Under the pieces are notes generated by a model, which searched no databases, had not been told where the DNA came from, and saw nothing but the letters and a program-made list of their open reading frames with translations. The position numbers and the translations under genes are program-made. Below are positions 42,611 to 50,885 of a DNA stretch of 64,000 bases, piece by piece. Each line of letters opens with the position of its first letter. Positions within the stretch are counted from its first letter, which is position 1. This DNA is from Motilibacter rhizosphaerae (GTDB lineage Bacteria; Actinomycetota; Actinomycetes; Motilibacterales; Motilibacteraceae), in contig NZ_SGXD01000003.1 in the NCBI RefSeq assembly GCF_004216915.1, forward strand, positions 372,001 through 436,000, given 5' to 3'.

Positions 42611-43655
42611 CGAGCCGGTAGGCGAGCACCGCGGACAGCGCCGTCGTCGTGTCCGCGCCCGCGGCGACGAGCGCGCCGGAGAGCGTGACGTCGAGGGCGC
42701 CGACGCCGCCGGGCGAGGGCACGAACGCGCTGACGGCGGACGCGGCGAGGTAGGTCAGCACCGTCGCGGACACCGGCAGCGGTGCGCCGAGCGCGTGGAG
42801 CACGGCGACGAGCACGAGCGCGTGGAGCAGGGGCGCGCTGACCGCGCCGCCCCAGAGCTGGAGGCCGCGCCGCGGGTCGCGCAGCACGGCGAGCAGGACG
42901 CGCAGCTCGGTGCGCAGGGCCGGGAGCGCCTTCACGGCGGCCCCGCTCGCGAGCAGCGTCACCGCCACGGCGAGCGCGACCACGCCGGCGTGCGAGTGGC
43001 CGAAGGCGTGCAGCGCCGGGCCGATGCCGGGGATGGCCTGCGGGACGAGCACGTGCGGCGCGAGCAGCAGGGCGACGCCGAGCATGGCGACGTGGCTGAC
43101 GGCGCCGACCGTCGTGTTGAGGGCCTGCGCCGCGATCGCGGACTCCCGGGTGAGCCCGAAGCGGCGCAGGAAGCGGACGTTGACGGCGAGGCCGCCGGTG
43201 CCCGCGGGCAGCAGGGAGTTGGCGAACGACGCCGCGACCTGCACCGCGAGCAGGCGGCCCACCGGCGGGCGGACGGACAGGGCGCCGAGCTGGCTCACCG
43301 TCCCGGCGACCCAGAGCAGGGCGGCGAGCCCGGCGGCGAACAGCAGCCAGGAGACGTCGGCGTAGGGCAGGGCGGCCAGGCCCTCGCGCAGCGTCGAGCG
43401 GTCGCGCATGGCCATGGCCAGCACGCCGCCGACGACGAGGGCCGGCAGGCCGACGCGCACGAGCACGCGGGTCCAGCGCCGCTGGGAGGAGACCCCGAGC
43501 CGGTCGGTCGCCCCGGGCGGGGTGCGGAGGGACACGTGCTCGACGGTCGGTCGCGCACGGTCCGGGCAGGCGTCCGCGCCCGGGGCACCCACCGCCTGTG
43601 ACGGGGCCTGCTCCGGGGCCTCGTCGCCTCCGCACCGGAGCACCGACAGTCCCAC
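42540..43655 (-). CDS. AglD/MprF-like flippase-domain membrane protein
   Basis: A lysylphosphatidylglycerol-synthase transmembrane-region (UPF0104) protein of 371 residues with about eight membrane helices. After a 60-residue hydrophilic N-terminus come VGLPALVVGGVLAMAM, the conserved LLPAGTGGLAVNVRFLRRFG segment and the C-terminal AFVPSPGGVGALDVTLSGALVAAG motif. Family members move lipids or polyprenyl-linked sugars across the membrane. Its position next to PIG-L, GT4 and PAP2 genes suggests export of a glycolipid. The GTG at 43655 sits six bases after CAGGAT; an AGGAGG directly abuts the start and would be too close to serve it. Confidence 0.85.
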   Translation of the reverse strand: MGLSVLRCGGDEAPEQAPSQAVGAPGADACPDRARPTVEHVSLRTPPGATDRLGVSSQRRWTRVLVRVGLPALVVGGVLAMAMRDRSTLREGLAALPYADVSWLLFAAGLAALLWVAGTVSQLGALSVRPPVGRLLAVQVAASFANSLLPAGTGGLAVNVRFLRRFGLTRESAIAAQALNTTVGAVSHVAMLGVALLLAPHVLVPQAIPGIGPALHAFGHSHAGVVALAVAVTLLASGAAVKALPALRTELRVLLAVLRDPRRGLQLWGGAVSAPLLHALVLVAVLHALGAPLPVSATVLTYLAASAVSAFVPSPGGVGALDVTLSGALVAAGADTTTALSAVLAYRLVTVWAPLLPGALALGLLVRRRIL

Positions 43656-43667
43656 CCTCCTATCCTG
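43656..43667 (-). promoter_or_regulatory. CAGGAT hexamer ahead of the flippase-like gene
   Basis: CAGGAT on the minus strand (43667 to 43662) is six bases from the GTG at 43655, the same spacing as at other starts in the window. Confidence 0.3.
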
Positions 43668-43788
43668 CCCCCTCCTCCCGTTGATTGCGAGGAGGTAACG
43701 GTCGCCCCGCGCTCTCGGGCACAGCGGACGCTCAGGAAGGACCCGTACGGCCCAGCCGGGACGCGACAGCGTCCGTCTGGCGCGGCGG

Positions 43789-45600
43789 CTACTCCCGGCG
43801 GGGCCCGCGGTCGCGGCGCACGTTGACCGGGCGGCCCTTCACGGTCGAGCCGCGCAGCGCGTCGACCACGCGGTCCGCCGCGCTCTCCGGCACCTCGACG
43901 AGCGAGAACTTGTCGGCGATCTCGATCGCGCCGATCTGCCGGCCGGGCAGCCCCGCCTCACCGGCGATGGCGCCGACGAGGTCCTGCGGGCGGACGCCCG
44001 CCATGCGGCCGAGCGAGATCCACAGCCGCGTGGTCGGCCCGCCGGTGCGGCCGGCGAAGCGGTCACGGCTCGCGCCGCTCCGACCGCCCGGACCGGCACC
44101 GCCGGTGCGGTCGTCGCGCACGGGGCGCAGCGTCGCGTCGGGGATCTCCTCCTCGTCGCTCGTCGGGCCGCCCGCCTCGTGGGCGAGCTTGACGGCGGCG
44201 AGCGCGATCTCCATCAGGCCGTACTCGGCGGCGAGGGTCTCCACGACCACGCGGAAGCCGTCGAGGTCGTCCTCGACCAGCGCCTCCTCGACCGCGGCCC
44301 GGGTCATCTCGAGCCGGCGGGCGCGCATGTCGGCGACCGTCGGGACCTTCTCCACCGGGATCGTCGCGCGGGTGACGCGCTCGATCGTCTTCAGCATGCG
44401 GTGCTCGCGCGGCTCGGCGAGGGTGATCGCCACGCCGGCGCGGCCGGCGCGGCCCACGCGGCCGATGCGGTGGACGTACGCCTCGGGCGCGGACGGCACG
44501 TCGTAGTTGACGACGTGGGTCAGCGTGTCGATGTCGAGCCCGCGCGCGGCGACGTCGGTGGCGATGAGCAGCTCCGCGGTGCCGGCGCGCAGCCGCCCGA
44601 CGACGCGGTCGCGCTGCTCCTGCGAGAGCCCGCCGTGCAGCGCCTCCGCGCGGTAGCCGCGCCCGTTGAGCGACTCGGTCAGCGTGTCGACCTCGTCGCG
44701 GGTGCGGCAGAACACGATCGCCGCCTGGGGTGCCTCGACGTCGAGCAGCCGGCCGAGGGCGGCGGGCTTCGCGGCGCGGGGGACGACGTACGCGACCTGG
44801 CGGACCAGCGGCGACTCCCCGCCCGTCGGCCGCTCGCGCTCGATCTGGATGCGCCGCGGGGAGCGCTGGTGCTTGCGGGCGATCGCCTCGACGCGCACCG
44901 GCATCGTCGCGGAGAACAGCACCGTCTGCCGGCCCTCGGGCGCGGCCTCGAGCAGCGCCTCGATGTCCTCGGCGAAGCCCATGTCGAGCATCTCGTCGGC
45001 CTCGTCGAGGACGACGACGTGCACCTCGGAGAGGTCGAGCGTGCCGCGGGAGAGGTGGTCGAGCGCACGGCCCGGGGTGGCGACGACGACGTCGACGCCG
45101 CGGTCGAGCGCGCGCAGCTGGTGGCCGATCGGCTGGCCGCCGTAGATCGGCAGCACCCGCATGCCGAGGTCCTTGCCGTACTTGTGCGTGGCCTCGGAGA
45201 CCTGGACGGCGAGCTCGCGCGTCGGGACGAGGACGAGCGCGCCCGGGCGACGGCCGTCGCGCGGGCCCGCGGCGAGCAGGTGCAGGACGGGCAGGGCGAA
45301 CGCCGCGGTCTTGCCCGTGCCGGTCGCGGCCTGGCCGAGCAGGTCGGCGCCCTCGAGCAGCGGCGGGATCGCCTCGCGCTGGATCGGGGTGGGCTCCTCG
45401 TAGCCGAGCGCCGAGAGCGCGGTGAGCAGCTCGGGACGCAGGCCGAGGTCGGAGAAGCCGCCGTGCTCGTCGTCCGGCTGCTCCTGCACCGGCTGCTCGG
45501 CCGGCGCGGTCGTCTCGTGCGTCTCGACCGGTGCGCCGGTCGTCATGTCGGTCGTGTCGGTCGTCGTGTCGGTCGTCGTCGTCTCGGTCGGCTCGCTCAT
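43789..45600 (-). CDS. deaD: DEAD-box RNA helicase with DbpA-type RNA-binding tail
   Basis: An ATP-dependent RNA helicase of 603 residues for rRNA maturation and cold or stress RNA remodelling. A Thr/Glu-rich N-terminus (residues 1-48) precedes the helicase core: Q motif GYEEPTPIQREAIP, Walker A AATGTGKTAAF, PTRELAVQ, VLDEADEML, SAT and HRIGRVGRAGRAG. After a Gly/Arg linker the C-terminal DbpA/CsdA RNA-binding fold reads PQDLVGAIAGEAGLPGRQIG..FSLVEVPE. The ATG has a GAGGAA ribosome site and is divergent from the glycosidase gene. Confidence 0.95.
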   Translation of the reverse strand: MSEPTETTTTDTTTDTTDMTTGAPVETHETTAPAEQPVQEQPDDEHGGFSDLGLRPELLTALSALGYEEPTPIQREAIPPLLEGADLLGQAATGTGKTAAFALPVLHLLAAGPRDGRRPGALVLVPTRELAVQVSEATHKYGKDLGMRVLPIYGGQPIGHQLRALDRGVDVVVATPGRALDHLSRGTLDLSEVHVVVLDEADEMLDMGFAEDIEALLEAAPEGRQTVLFSATMPVRVEAIARKHQRSPRRIQIERERPTGGESPLVRQVAYVVPRAAKPAALGRLLDVEAPQAAIVFCRTRDEVDTLTESLNGRGYRAEALHGGLSQEQRDRVVGRLRAGTAELLIATDVAARGLDIDTLTHVVNYDVPSAPEAYVHRIGRVGRAGRAGVAITLAEPREHRMLKTIERVTRATIPVEKVPTVADMRARRLEMTRAAVEEALVEDDLDGFRVVVETLAAEYGLMEIALAAVKLAHEAGGPTSDEEEIPDATLRPVRDDRTGGAGPGGRSGASRDRFAGRTGGPTTRLWISLGRMAGVRPQDLVGAIAGEAGLPGRQIGAIEIADKFSLVEVPESAADRVVDALRGSTVKGRPVNVRRDRGPRRE

Positions 45601-45710
45601 CGCGGTTCCTCATCCAGCACCTTCGGGCGCCAAGCGGGGCGCCGCCTGACCCCCCATCCTCTCAGGTCCGGGGCCCTGGGCCCCAACGCCGGTGGTCGCG
45701 GGCCGGTTGG

Positions 45711-45723
45711 CAGGATCGGCGGC
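45711..45723 (+). promoter_or_regulatory. CAGGAT hexamer for a leaderless glycosidase mRNA
   Basis: CAGGAT (45711-45716) is seven bases before the ATG at 45724; the context TTGGCAGGAT resembles that of other starts here. Confidence 0.35.
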
Positions 45724-47049
45724 ATGACCGTGACGGCCGGGCTGGAGGAGGAGCTGCCGCCCGACCCCCGCACCCGCACCCGCACCCGCCGGGGCGCCGT
45801 CCTGGCTGTCCTGGCGGTGCTGCTCGTGCTGCTCCTGCTCACCGCCCTCGCGGCGTACGCGGCGGTGCGCGCCCGCCGTGACCCGGCGCCGCTCGCCCTG
45901 GTCGACGGCCCGCGGGTCGGCGCTGAGCAGCTCGGGCTCAACGCGGTCGACCCCGCGCGCTGGCCGGAGGCGCCCTTCGGCTCGCTGCGGCTGTGGGACA
46001 GCGGGACGACCTGGGCCGACCTCGAGCCCGCGCCGGGCGAGTGGCACTGGGAGCGGCTCGACGCGCTGGTCGCAGCCGCGCAGCAGCACGGGGTGCGCGT
46101 CCTGCTCACGCTCGGCCTCACGCCGGCGTGGGCGGCGGCGCGACCCGGCGACGCCTCGCCGTACGGCGGGGCGACGAGCGCGTCCGAGCCCGCCGACCCG
46201 GCGACGTGGACGGCGTACGTCACGGCGGTCGCCCAGCGCTACCGCGGGCGCATCGAGGCCTACGAGCTCGGCAACGAGCCGAACCTGCGCATGTTCTCGA
46301 CCTCCTCGCCGGAGACGACGGCGCGGCTGAGCACGGCGGGGGCCGCTGCCGTGCACGCGGCCGACCCGGCGGCCACGGTGGTCGCGCCGGCGCTCGCGGC
46401 CACCTCGCCGGGTGCGGAGGAGTGGATGCGGCGCTTCGTCGCGGCGGGCGGGCTGGCCGGGAGCCAGGTCGTCGCCTTCCACGCGTACCCGGAGCAGGGC
46501 AGCACCCCGGAGTCGCTCGTCACGACGGTCGCCGCCGTGCGCGCGCTCGTCCCGGCGGGGCTTCCCCTCTGGGCGACCGAGGTGGGGTGGGGGCTGGCGC
46601 AGCCGACCGCGACGCGCCCGGCGTGGCTGCTGACCGGGGGGCAGGCCAGGGCGTACGTCGCCCGCTCGCTGGTCGCCCTGCTCCGCGCCGGGGTGGTGCG
46701 GACCTCCTGGTACGGCTGGACCAACCAGTACGTCGGCCTCCGGCTCACCCGCTCCGACGGGAGCACGGACGACGGCGGCCGCGCGTACGCCGCAGTGGCG
46801 TCCTGGCTGACGGGCGCGGGCTGGGGCGGGTGCACCGACGACGCGGCGCGCGGGCTCGTCTCCTGCACCTTGACCCGCGCAGCGCAGGGCGAGCGGGACA
46901 CGCTGGTCTGGGCGACCGGTGCACCCGTCCGCGTGACGGTGCCCGGCCGGACGAGGGAGCTGCGGGCGCTGGACGGTTCGCGCCGGGCCCTGCGGGGGCA
47001 CGAGGGGCTCGAGGTCGGCAGCGAGCCGGTCCTGCTGGTGCAGCGCTGA
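45724..47049 (+). CDS. Membrane-anchored clan-A glycoside hydrolase
   Basis: A 441-residue protein with a short cytosolic N-terminus, one membrane helix (about residues 25-47) and an extracytoplasmic (beta/alpha)8 hydrolase. The acid/base glutamate is in YELGNEPNLRMF and the nucleophile in LWATEVGWGLAQ, the layout of GH39/GH5-like clan A enzymes. The segment RLWDSGTTWADLEPAPGEWHWERLDALVAAA is typical of xylosidase-like members. The C-terminal beta region (after about residue 350) may be an accessory domain. Substrate is unknown. The GCS2 gene follows after 35 bases. Confidence 0.85.
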   Translation: MTVTAGLEEELPPDPRTRTRTRRGAVLAVLAVLLVLLLLTALAAYAAVRARRDPAPLALVDGPRVGAEQLGLNAVDPARWPEAPFGSLRLWDSGTTWADLEPAPGEWHWERLDALVAAAQQHGVRVLLTLGLTPAWAAARPGDASPYGGATSASEPADPATWTAYVTAVAQRYRGRIEAYELGNEPNLRMFSTSSPETTARLSTAGAAAVHAADPAATVVAPALAATSPGAEEWMRRFVAAGGLAGSQVVAFHAYPEQGSTPESLVTTVAAVRALVPAGLPLWATEVGWGLAQPTATRPAWLLTGGQARAYVARSLVALLRAGVVRTSWYGWTNQYVGLRLTRSDGSTDDGGRAYAAVASWLTGAGWGGCTDDAARGLVSCTLTRAAQGERDTLVWATGAPVRVTVPGRTRELRALDGSRRALRGHEGLEVGSEPVLLVQR

Positions 47050-47084
47050 GCCCCTCCGGGGCGTCGCGGACGAGGAGGTGGGCA

Positions 47085-48221
47085 GTGCCGGTGCAGCAGG
47101 ACGAGCGGGAGCCCGTCTCCAGCGCGGTCGGCGCGACGTTCGGCGTCGAGGAGGAGTTCCACGTCGTCGACGCCACCTCGCTCGCGCCGCTCGACTCCCC
47201 CGGGCTGGCCGAGGACCTGCAGCAGGGGCGCTGGGGCAGCACCGTGCACCCGGAGATCTCGACCGCGCAGATCGAGGTGACGACCGGCGTCTGCACCTCG
47301 CTCGAGCAGGTGCGCCGCGAGGTGCTGGCCGGACGGGCGGCGGCCCGGGCGGCCTGCGCCGAGCACGGTGCCGCGCCGCTCCCCGCCTCCACGCACCCGG
47401 AGCTGCACTGGGAGGACCAGCGGCTCACGGGGCAGGCGCGCTACCTCGACCTCTTCGACCGCTGGGGGCCGATGGCCCTGCAGCAGACGATCTGCGGCTG
47501 CCACGTGCACGTCGGGGTGCCCGACCTCGACACCGCCGTCGCCGTGATGGACCGGGTGCGCCCCTGGCTGCCCGTGCTGGTCGCCCTGACGGGCAGCTCG
47601 CCGTTCCACGAGGGCGCCGACACCGGGCACGAGAGCTGGCGCACCACGTGGTGGTCGCGCTGGCCGATCAGCGGGCCGCCCGAGCTGCTGGGCGACGCCG
47701 AGGGCTACCGGCGGGCGGTCGAGGAGCTCGTCGGCGCCGGCGTGGTGGACGACGCGCACGGGCTCTACTGGGACGTCCGGCCCTCCGCGCGCTACCCGAC
47801 GCTGGAGTTCCGCGTCGGCGACGTGTGCACGCGCGTGGACGACGTCGTCCTGCACGCCGCGCTGTGCGGGTCGCTGACCCGGGTGCTGGCCGCGCACGCC
47901 CGCGAGGGACGACCGGTCCCGCAGCTGCGCCCCGAGCTCGCCCGCGCGGCGCGCTGGACGGCGGCGCGCCACGGCCTGCGCGGGCCGCTGCTGGACCCGC
48001 TCGCCGGCGTGCCCGTCGCGCCCGACACCGCCGTGGGGGCCCTGCTCGCCCTGCTCCGCGACGACCTCGAGGACCACGGGACGTGGCCCGAGGTCGAGGC
48101 CACGACCACCGCCCTGCTCGCGCGCGGCACCTCCGCGGCGGCCCAGCGGGAGCGGGTGCGGCGGACCGGCTCGCTGCGCGAGGCGGTCGCCTGGGCCCTG
48201 CGGACGGGGTCCGAGGGGTGA
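47085..48221 (+). CDS. Glutamate-cysteine-ligase-like carboxylate-amine ligase (GCS2, YbdK type)
   Basis: ATP-dependent ligase of the GCS2 family, 378 residues, cytosolic. It has FGVEEEFHVVD (about residues 19-29), STAQIEVTTGVC, ICGCHVHVGVPD and RYPTLEFRVGD, the nucleotide- and metal-binding motifs of YbdK-like enzymes. YbdK has weak glutamate-cysteine ligase activity; actinobacterial members are mostly of unknown substrate, though some act in ergothioneine synthesis (EgtA). No ergothioneine genes are nearby. The GTG at 47085 has a GAGGAGG ribosome site seven bases upstream. Confidence 0.86.
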   Translation: MPVQQDEREPVSSAVGATFGVEEEFHVVDATSLAPLDSPGLAEDLQQGRWGSTVHPEISTAQIEVTTGVCTSLEQVRREVLAGRAAARAACAEHGAAPLPASTHPELHWEDQRLTGQARYLDLFDRWGPMALQQTICGCHVHVGVPDLDTAVAVMDRVRPWLPVLVALTGSSPFHEGADTGHESWRTTWWSRWPISGPPELLGDAEGYRRAVEELVGAGVVDDAHGLYWDVRPSARYPTLEFRVGDVCTRVDDVVLHAALCGSLTRVLAAHAREGRPVPQLRPELARAARWTAARHGLRGPLLDPLAGVPVAPDTAVGALLALLRDDLEDHGTWPEVEATTTALLARGTSAAAQRERVRRTGSLREAVAWALRTGSEG

Positions 48222-48342
48222 ACACCGGTGGGTCCGGGGAACGAAGCGGCCCACTTCCTGGTTGCATAGGCAGACGCAACGGCGCGGAGCAGTTCGGAAG
48301 CCGGAACGGTGCCGGGAGACCGGCGAGACAGGAGCAGAGCAG

Positions 48343-48594
48343 ATGACGAACACTCTCAGCGCCCGGCCCGACGTCGAGAGCATGGGCGAGGACCTCGCCC
48401 CCCTGGCTGTCGCGGACCGCTGCGACCAGTGCGGTGCGCAGGCCTTCGTGCGCGCCCGGCTCGAGAGCGGCGAGCTGCTCTTCTGCGGCCACCACGGCCG
48501 TGAGGCGATGGCGCGCCTGATGGAGCTCGGCGCGGCCGTCCGCGACGACACGGCGACGATCAACGCCAAGCCCTCGGTCTCCGCGACGATCTGA
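48343..48594 (+). CDS. DUF7455 small metal-binding-type protein, second copy
   Basis: An 83-residue paralogue of the protein at 39561-39809. The core [32 protein letters not shown] carries the same C-x2-C and C-x-H-H pattern, and the ends ([18 protein letters not shown]) align. An acidic N-terminus of about 25 residues precedes it. The ATG has a GGAG ribosome site. Function unknown; a terminator hairpin follows at 48610-48650, so it is a single-gene unit. Confidence 0.82.
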   Translation: MTNTLSARPDVESMGEDLAPLAVADRCDQCGAQAFVRARLESGELLFCGHHGREAMARLMELGAAVRDDTATINAKPSVSATI

Positions 48595-48609
48595 CGGCGC
48601 GCAGCCGCC

Positions 48610-48650
48610 ACGACGGCGGTCGTCCTCCTCCGGGAGGCGGCCGCCGTCGT
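48610..48650 (+). terminator. Hairpin terminator after the DUF7455 gene
   Basis: Arms ACGACGGCGG and CCGCCGTCGT pair perfectly; the loop contains a second, smaller hairpin (CCTCC/GGAGG). It begins 16 bases past the stop codon. Confidence 0.65.
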
Positions 48651-48785
48651 CGTCCCTGCCCCGTCGTGGCGCTGGTACGGCGCGCGGGTTGGCCCTCCGC
48701 GCCGCCCGTGCGTCATCCTGGGATGCCCGCGAGACGGTCGGCGGGGCCCGGCGACGTGCGCCGGGGAGGCGGAGGGAAGCGGACG

Positions 48786-49799
48786 ATGCTCGGCACGGTG
48801 CAGTGGTTCAAGGCGGACAAGGGCTTCGGCTTCCTCACCCCGGAGGACGGCGGCGACGACGTGTTCGTCCACGTCTCGGCGTTCCACGAGGGGCTGGGGA
48901 CGCTGCTCGAGGGCCAGCGCGTGGAGTTCGACCTCGTCGAGGGCGAGCGCGGCCCCCAGGCGGCCGACGTGCGCGCGGTCGAGCCGGAGCCGGCCGGCCC
49001 GTACGAGCCGCGGGAGGGGGCGGTCACTGGCACCGTCACCTGGTACGACCCGGACAAGGGCTTCGGCTTCCTCTCGCCCGACGACGAGGGCGCCGACGTG
49101 TTCGTGCACTCCTCGGCCCTCGCCCCGGGCGCGCTGCCCGAGGGCGGCGACCGGGTGGAGTACTTCCTCGGCGAGGGCCCCCGCGGCCCGCAGGCCGAGC
49201 AGGTGCAGGTGCTCCCCGAGGAGCCCGGATCACGCCTCGTCATCAGCGGCACCGTCCACTGGTTCGACGAGGAGAAGGGCTTCGGGTTCATCACGCCCGA
49301 CGACGTCTTCGTCCACTTCACCCAGATCAGCGGTGCCACCGGCTACCGCACGCTGCGCGAGGGGCAGAAGGTCGAGTTCTCGATCGCGCCCGGCGAGCGC
49401 GGGCTGCAGGCGGAGAAGGTGCGCGTGACCGGCGCGGCACCCGCTCCGCCCCGTGACGACCGGCACCGTGACGACCGGCGGGGTGGCGGCGACCGCCCGC
49501 GCGGCCGGGACGGCGACCGGCGAGGCGGGCGCGACAGCGGCCCGCGCGAGCACGCCCCGCGCAGCGGCGGCCGCAGCGGCGGGGCCGGCTCCGGTGGCAA
49601 CGGGACCGTCCAGTGGTTCAAGGCGGACAAGGGCTTCGGCTTCATCACCCCGGACGGTGGGGGCGACGACGTCTTCGTGCACTTCTCGGAGATCGCCGAG
49701 GAGGGGAAGTTCCGCAGCCTGCACGACGGGCAGCGGGTCGCCTTCGAGGTCGTCCAGACGGACAAGGGCCCGCACGCGCGCTCGGTCCGTCCCGTCTGA
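48786..49799 (+). CDS. Protein with four cold-shock domains and an Arg/Gly-rich linker
   Basis: A 337-residue protein holding four cold-shock domains, where most bacterial Csp proteins have one of about 67 residues. CSD1 spans residues 1-65 (KGFGFL 12-17, DVFVH 25-29), CSD2 81-143 (KGFGFL 91-96, DVFVH 104-108) and CSD3 153-215 (KGFGFI 164-169, DVFVHF 173-178). CSD3 has only three residues (PDD) between its RNP motifs, a shortened loop. A linker at 216-271 is rich in Arg, Asp and Gly ([21 protein letters not shown]). CSD4 spans 272-337 (KGFGFI 282-287, DVFVHF 295-300). Binding to single-stranded RNA or DNA with high avidity is inferred. No frameshift or join is seen. The ATG lies seven bases after GGGAAG. 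Confidence 0.92.
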   Translation: MLGTVQWFKADKGFGFLTPEDGGDDVFVHVSAFHEGLGTLLEGQRVEFDLVEGERGPQAADVRAVEPEPAGPYEPREGAVTGTVTWYDPDKGFGFLSPDDEGADVFVHSSALAPGALPEGGDRVEYFLGEGPRGPQAEQVQVLPEEPGSRLVISGTVHWFDEEKGFGFITPDDVFVHFTQISGATGYRTLREGQKVEFSIAPGERGLQAEKVRVTGAAPAPPRDDRHRDDRRGGGDRPRGRDGDRRGGRDSGPREHAPRSGGRSGGAGSGGNGTVQWFKADKGFGFITPDGGGDDVFVHFSEIAEEGKFRSLHDGQRVAFEVVQTDKGPHARSVRPV

Positions 49800-49888
49800 C
49801 CGCGTCCCCGGCCGGCGTGGGGTCCGCGCGACCACCTGCGGACTGAACCGGTCCAGCACCCCGCGGCGCACGGGCACTCCCCTGCTGG

Positions 49889-49901
49889 CAGGATGACGAT
49901 C
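49889..49901 (+). promoter_or_regulatory. CAGGAT hexamer for a leaderless lactonase mRNA
   Basis: CAGGAT (49889-49894) is seven bases before the ATG at 49902. An in-frame ATG at 49893 overlaps the hexamer and is therefore less likely to be the start. Confidence 0.35.
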
Positions 49902-50885
49902 ATGACGCGGAGCCTGCTGCTCGTCGGGTCGTACGACACCCCCGGCGAGCCGGGCGCCGTGCGGGCGTACGCGCTGGACCCCGAGGACGGCGTCGGCGAC
50001 CTGCTCGCGACCCTGCCGCTGAGTGACGCGTCCTTCCTGGCGACGCACCCGGTGCTGCCGGTCGCGTACGTCCTCGGGGAGGGCGACGAGGGCACGCTCA
50101 GCACGGTGGCCCTCGGCCCCGACGGCTCGCTGGAGCTCCTCGAGACGGTGCCGAGCGGCGGCGCGGCCCCGTGCCACGTCGCGGTCGCCGCGGACGGCAC
50201 CCACGTCGTCACCTCGCACTACGGCGACGGCGCGGTCACCGTCTCCCGGCTCGACGGCGCCGGGCGCTTCGTGCGCCACGACGTGCTCCGCCTCGAGCGG
50301 CGGGACGGCCGCGTGCCCCGCGCGCACTCGGCGCTGCTCGGCGGGGGACGGGCCTGGGTCGCCGACCTGGGGCGCGACCTGGTCGTCGACCTCGAGGTCT
50401 CCGCCGACGGCGCACGCGTCGTGCAGGAGGCGGCCGCTCCCGCGGGCAGCGGCCCGCGCAGCAGTGCGGAGCACCCCGACGGGACGCGCTGGGTCACCGG
50501 GGAGCTGGACGGCACCGTGCTGCACTACGGCCGCGCCGACGGCGGCTGGACCCTGCTCGCAGCAGCACCGTCGTGCGCCGCCGGGCGCGAGCACGACGCG
50601 CGCGTCTCCGCGCTGCGGACCAGCCCGGACGGGCGCTGGCTCTGGGTCGCCAACCGCCACCACAGCTGCCTGAGCCGCTTCGACCTCGCCGCCGGCGGCG
50701 CACCCGCCGCCCACGTCGTGGTCGAGGGCGACGAGCTGCGCGACTTCTGCCTGTGGGCAGGGCGGGTGCTCGTGGCCGTGCAGCGGGCCGGACGGCTCGT
50801 CGTGCTCCCCGAGGACGGCGGCGAGCCGGAGCAGGTGCTCGAGGTCCCCGGCGTCGCCTGCGTGGTGCCCTGGGCGCAGCCCTAG
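49902..50885 (+). CDS. Lactonase / 6-phosphogluconolactonase-like beta-propeller
   Basis: A seven-bladed propeller of the YbhE/Pgl-like lactonase family, about 327 residues, no signal peptide. Family-like segments are LLVGSYDTPGEPGAVRAYALD, ASFLATHPVLPVAYVLGEG, PCHVAVAADGTHVVTSHYGDGAVTV and VSALRTSPDGRWLWVANRHHSCLSRF. It may open 6-phosphogluconolactone in the pentose phosphate pathway, but propeller lactonases are diverse. The ATG at 49902 is preferred for the spacing of the upstream CAGGAT. The 3' end overlaps the convergent gltD by four bases. Confidence 0.85.
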   Translation: MTRSLLLVGSYDTPGEPGAVRAYALDPEDGVGDLLATLPLSDASFLATHPVLPVAYVLGEGDEGTLSTVALGPDGSLELLETVPSGGAAPCHVAVAADGTHVVTSHYGDGAVTVSRLDGAGRFVRHDVLRLERRDGRVPRAHSALLGGGRAWVADLGRDLVVDLEVSADGARVVQEAAAPAGSGPRSSAEHPDGTRWVTGELDGTVLHYGRADGGWTLLAAAPSCAAGREHDARVSALRTSPDGRWLWVANRHHSCLSRFDLAAGGAPAAHVVVEGDELRDFCLWAGRVLVAVQRAGRLVVLPEDGGEPEQVLEVPGVACVVPWAQP

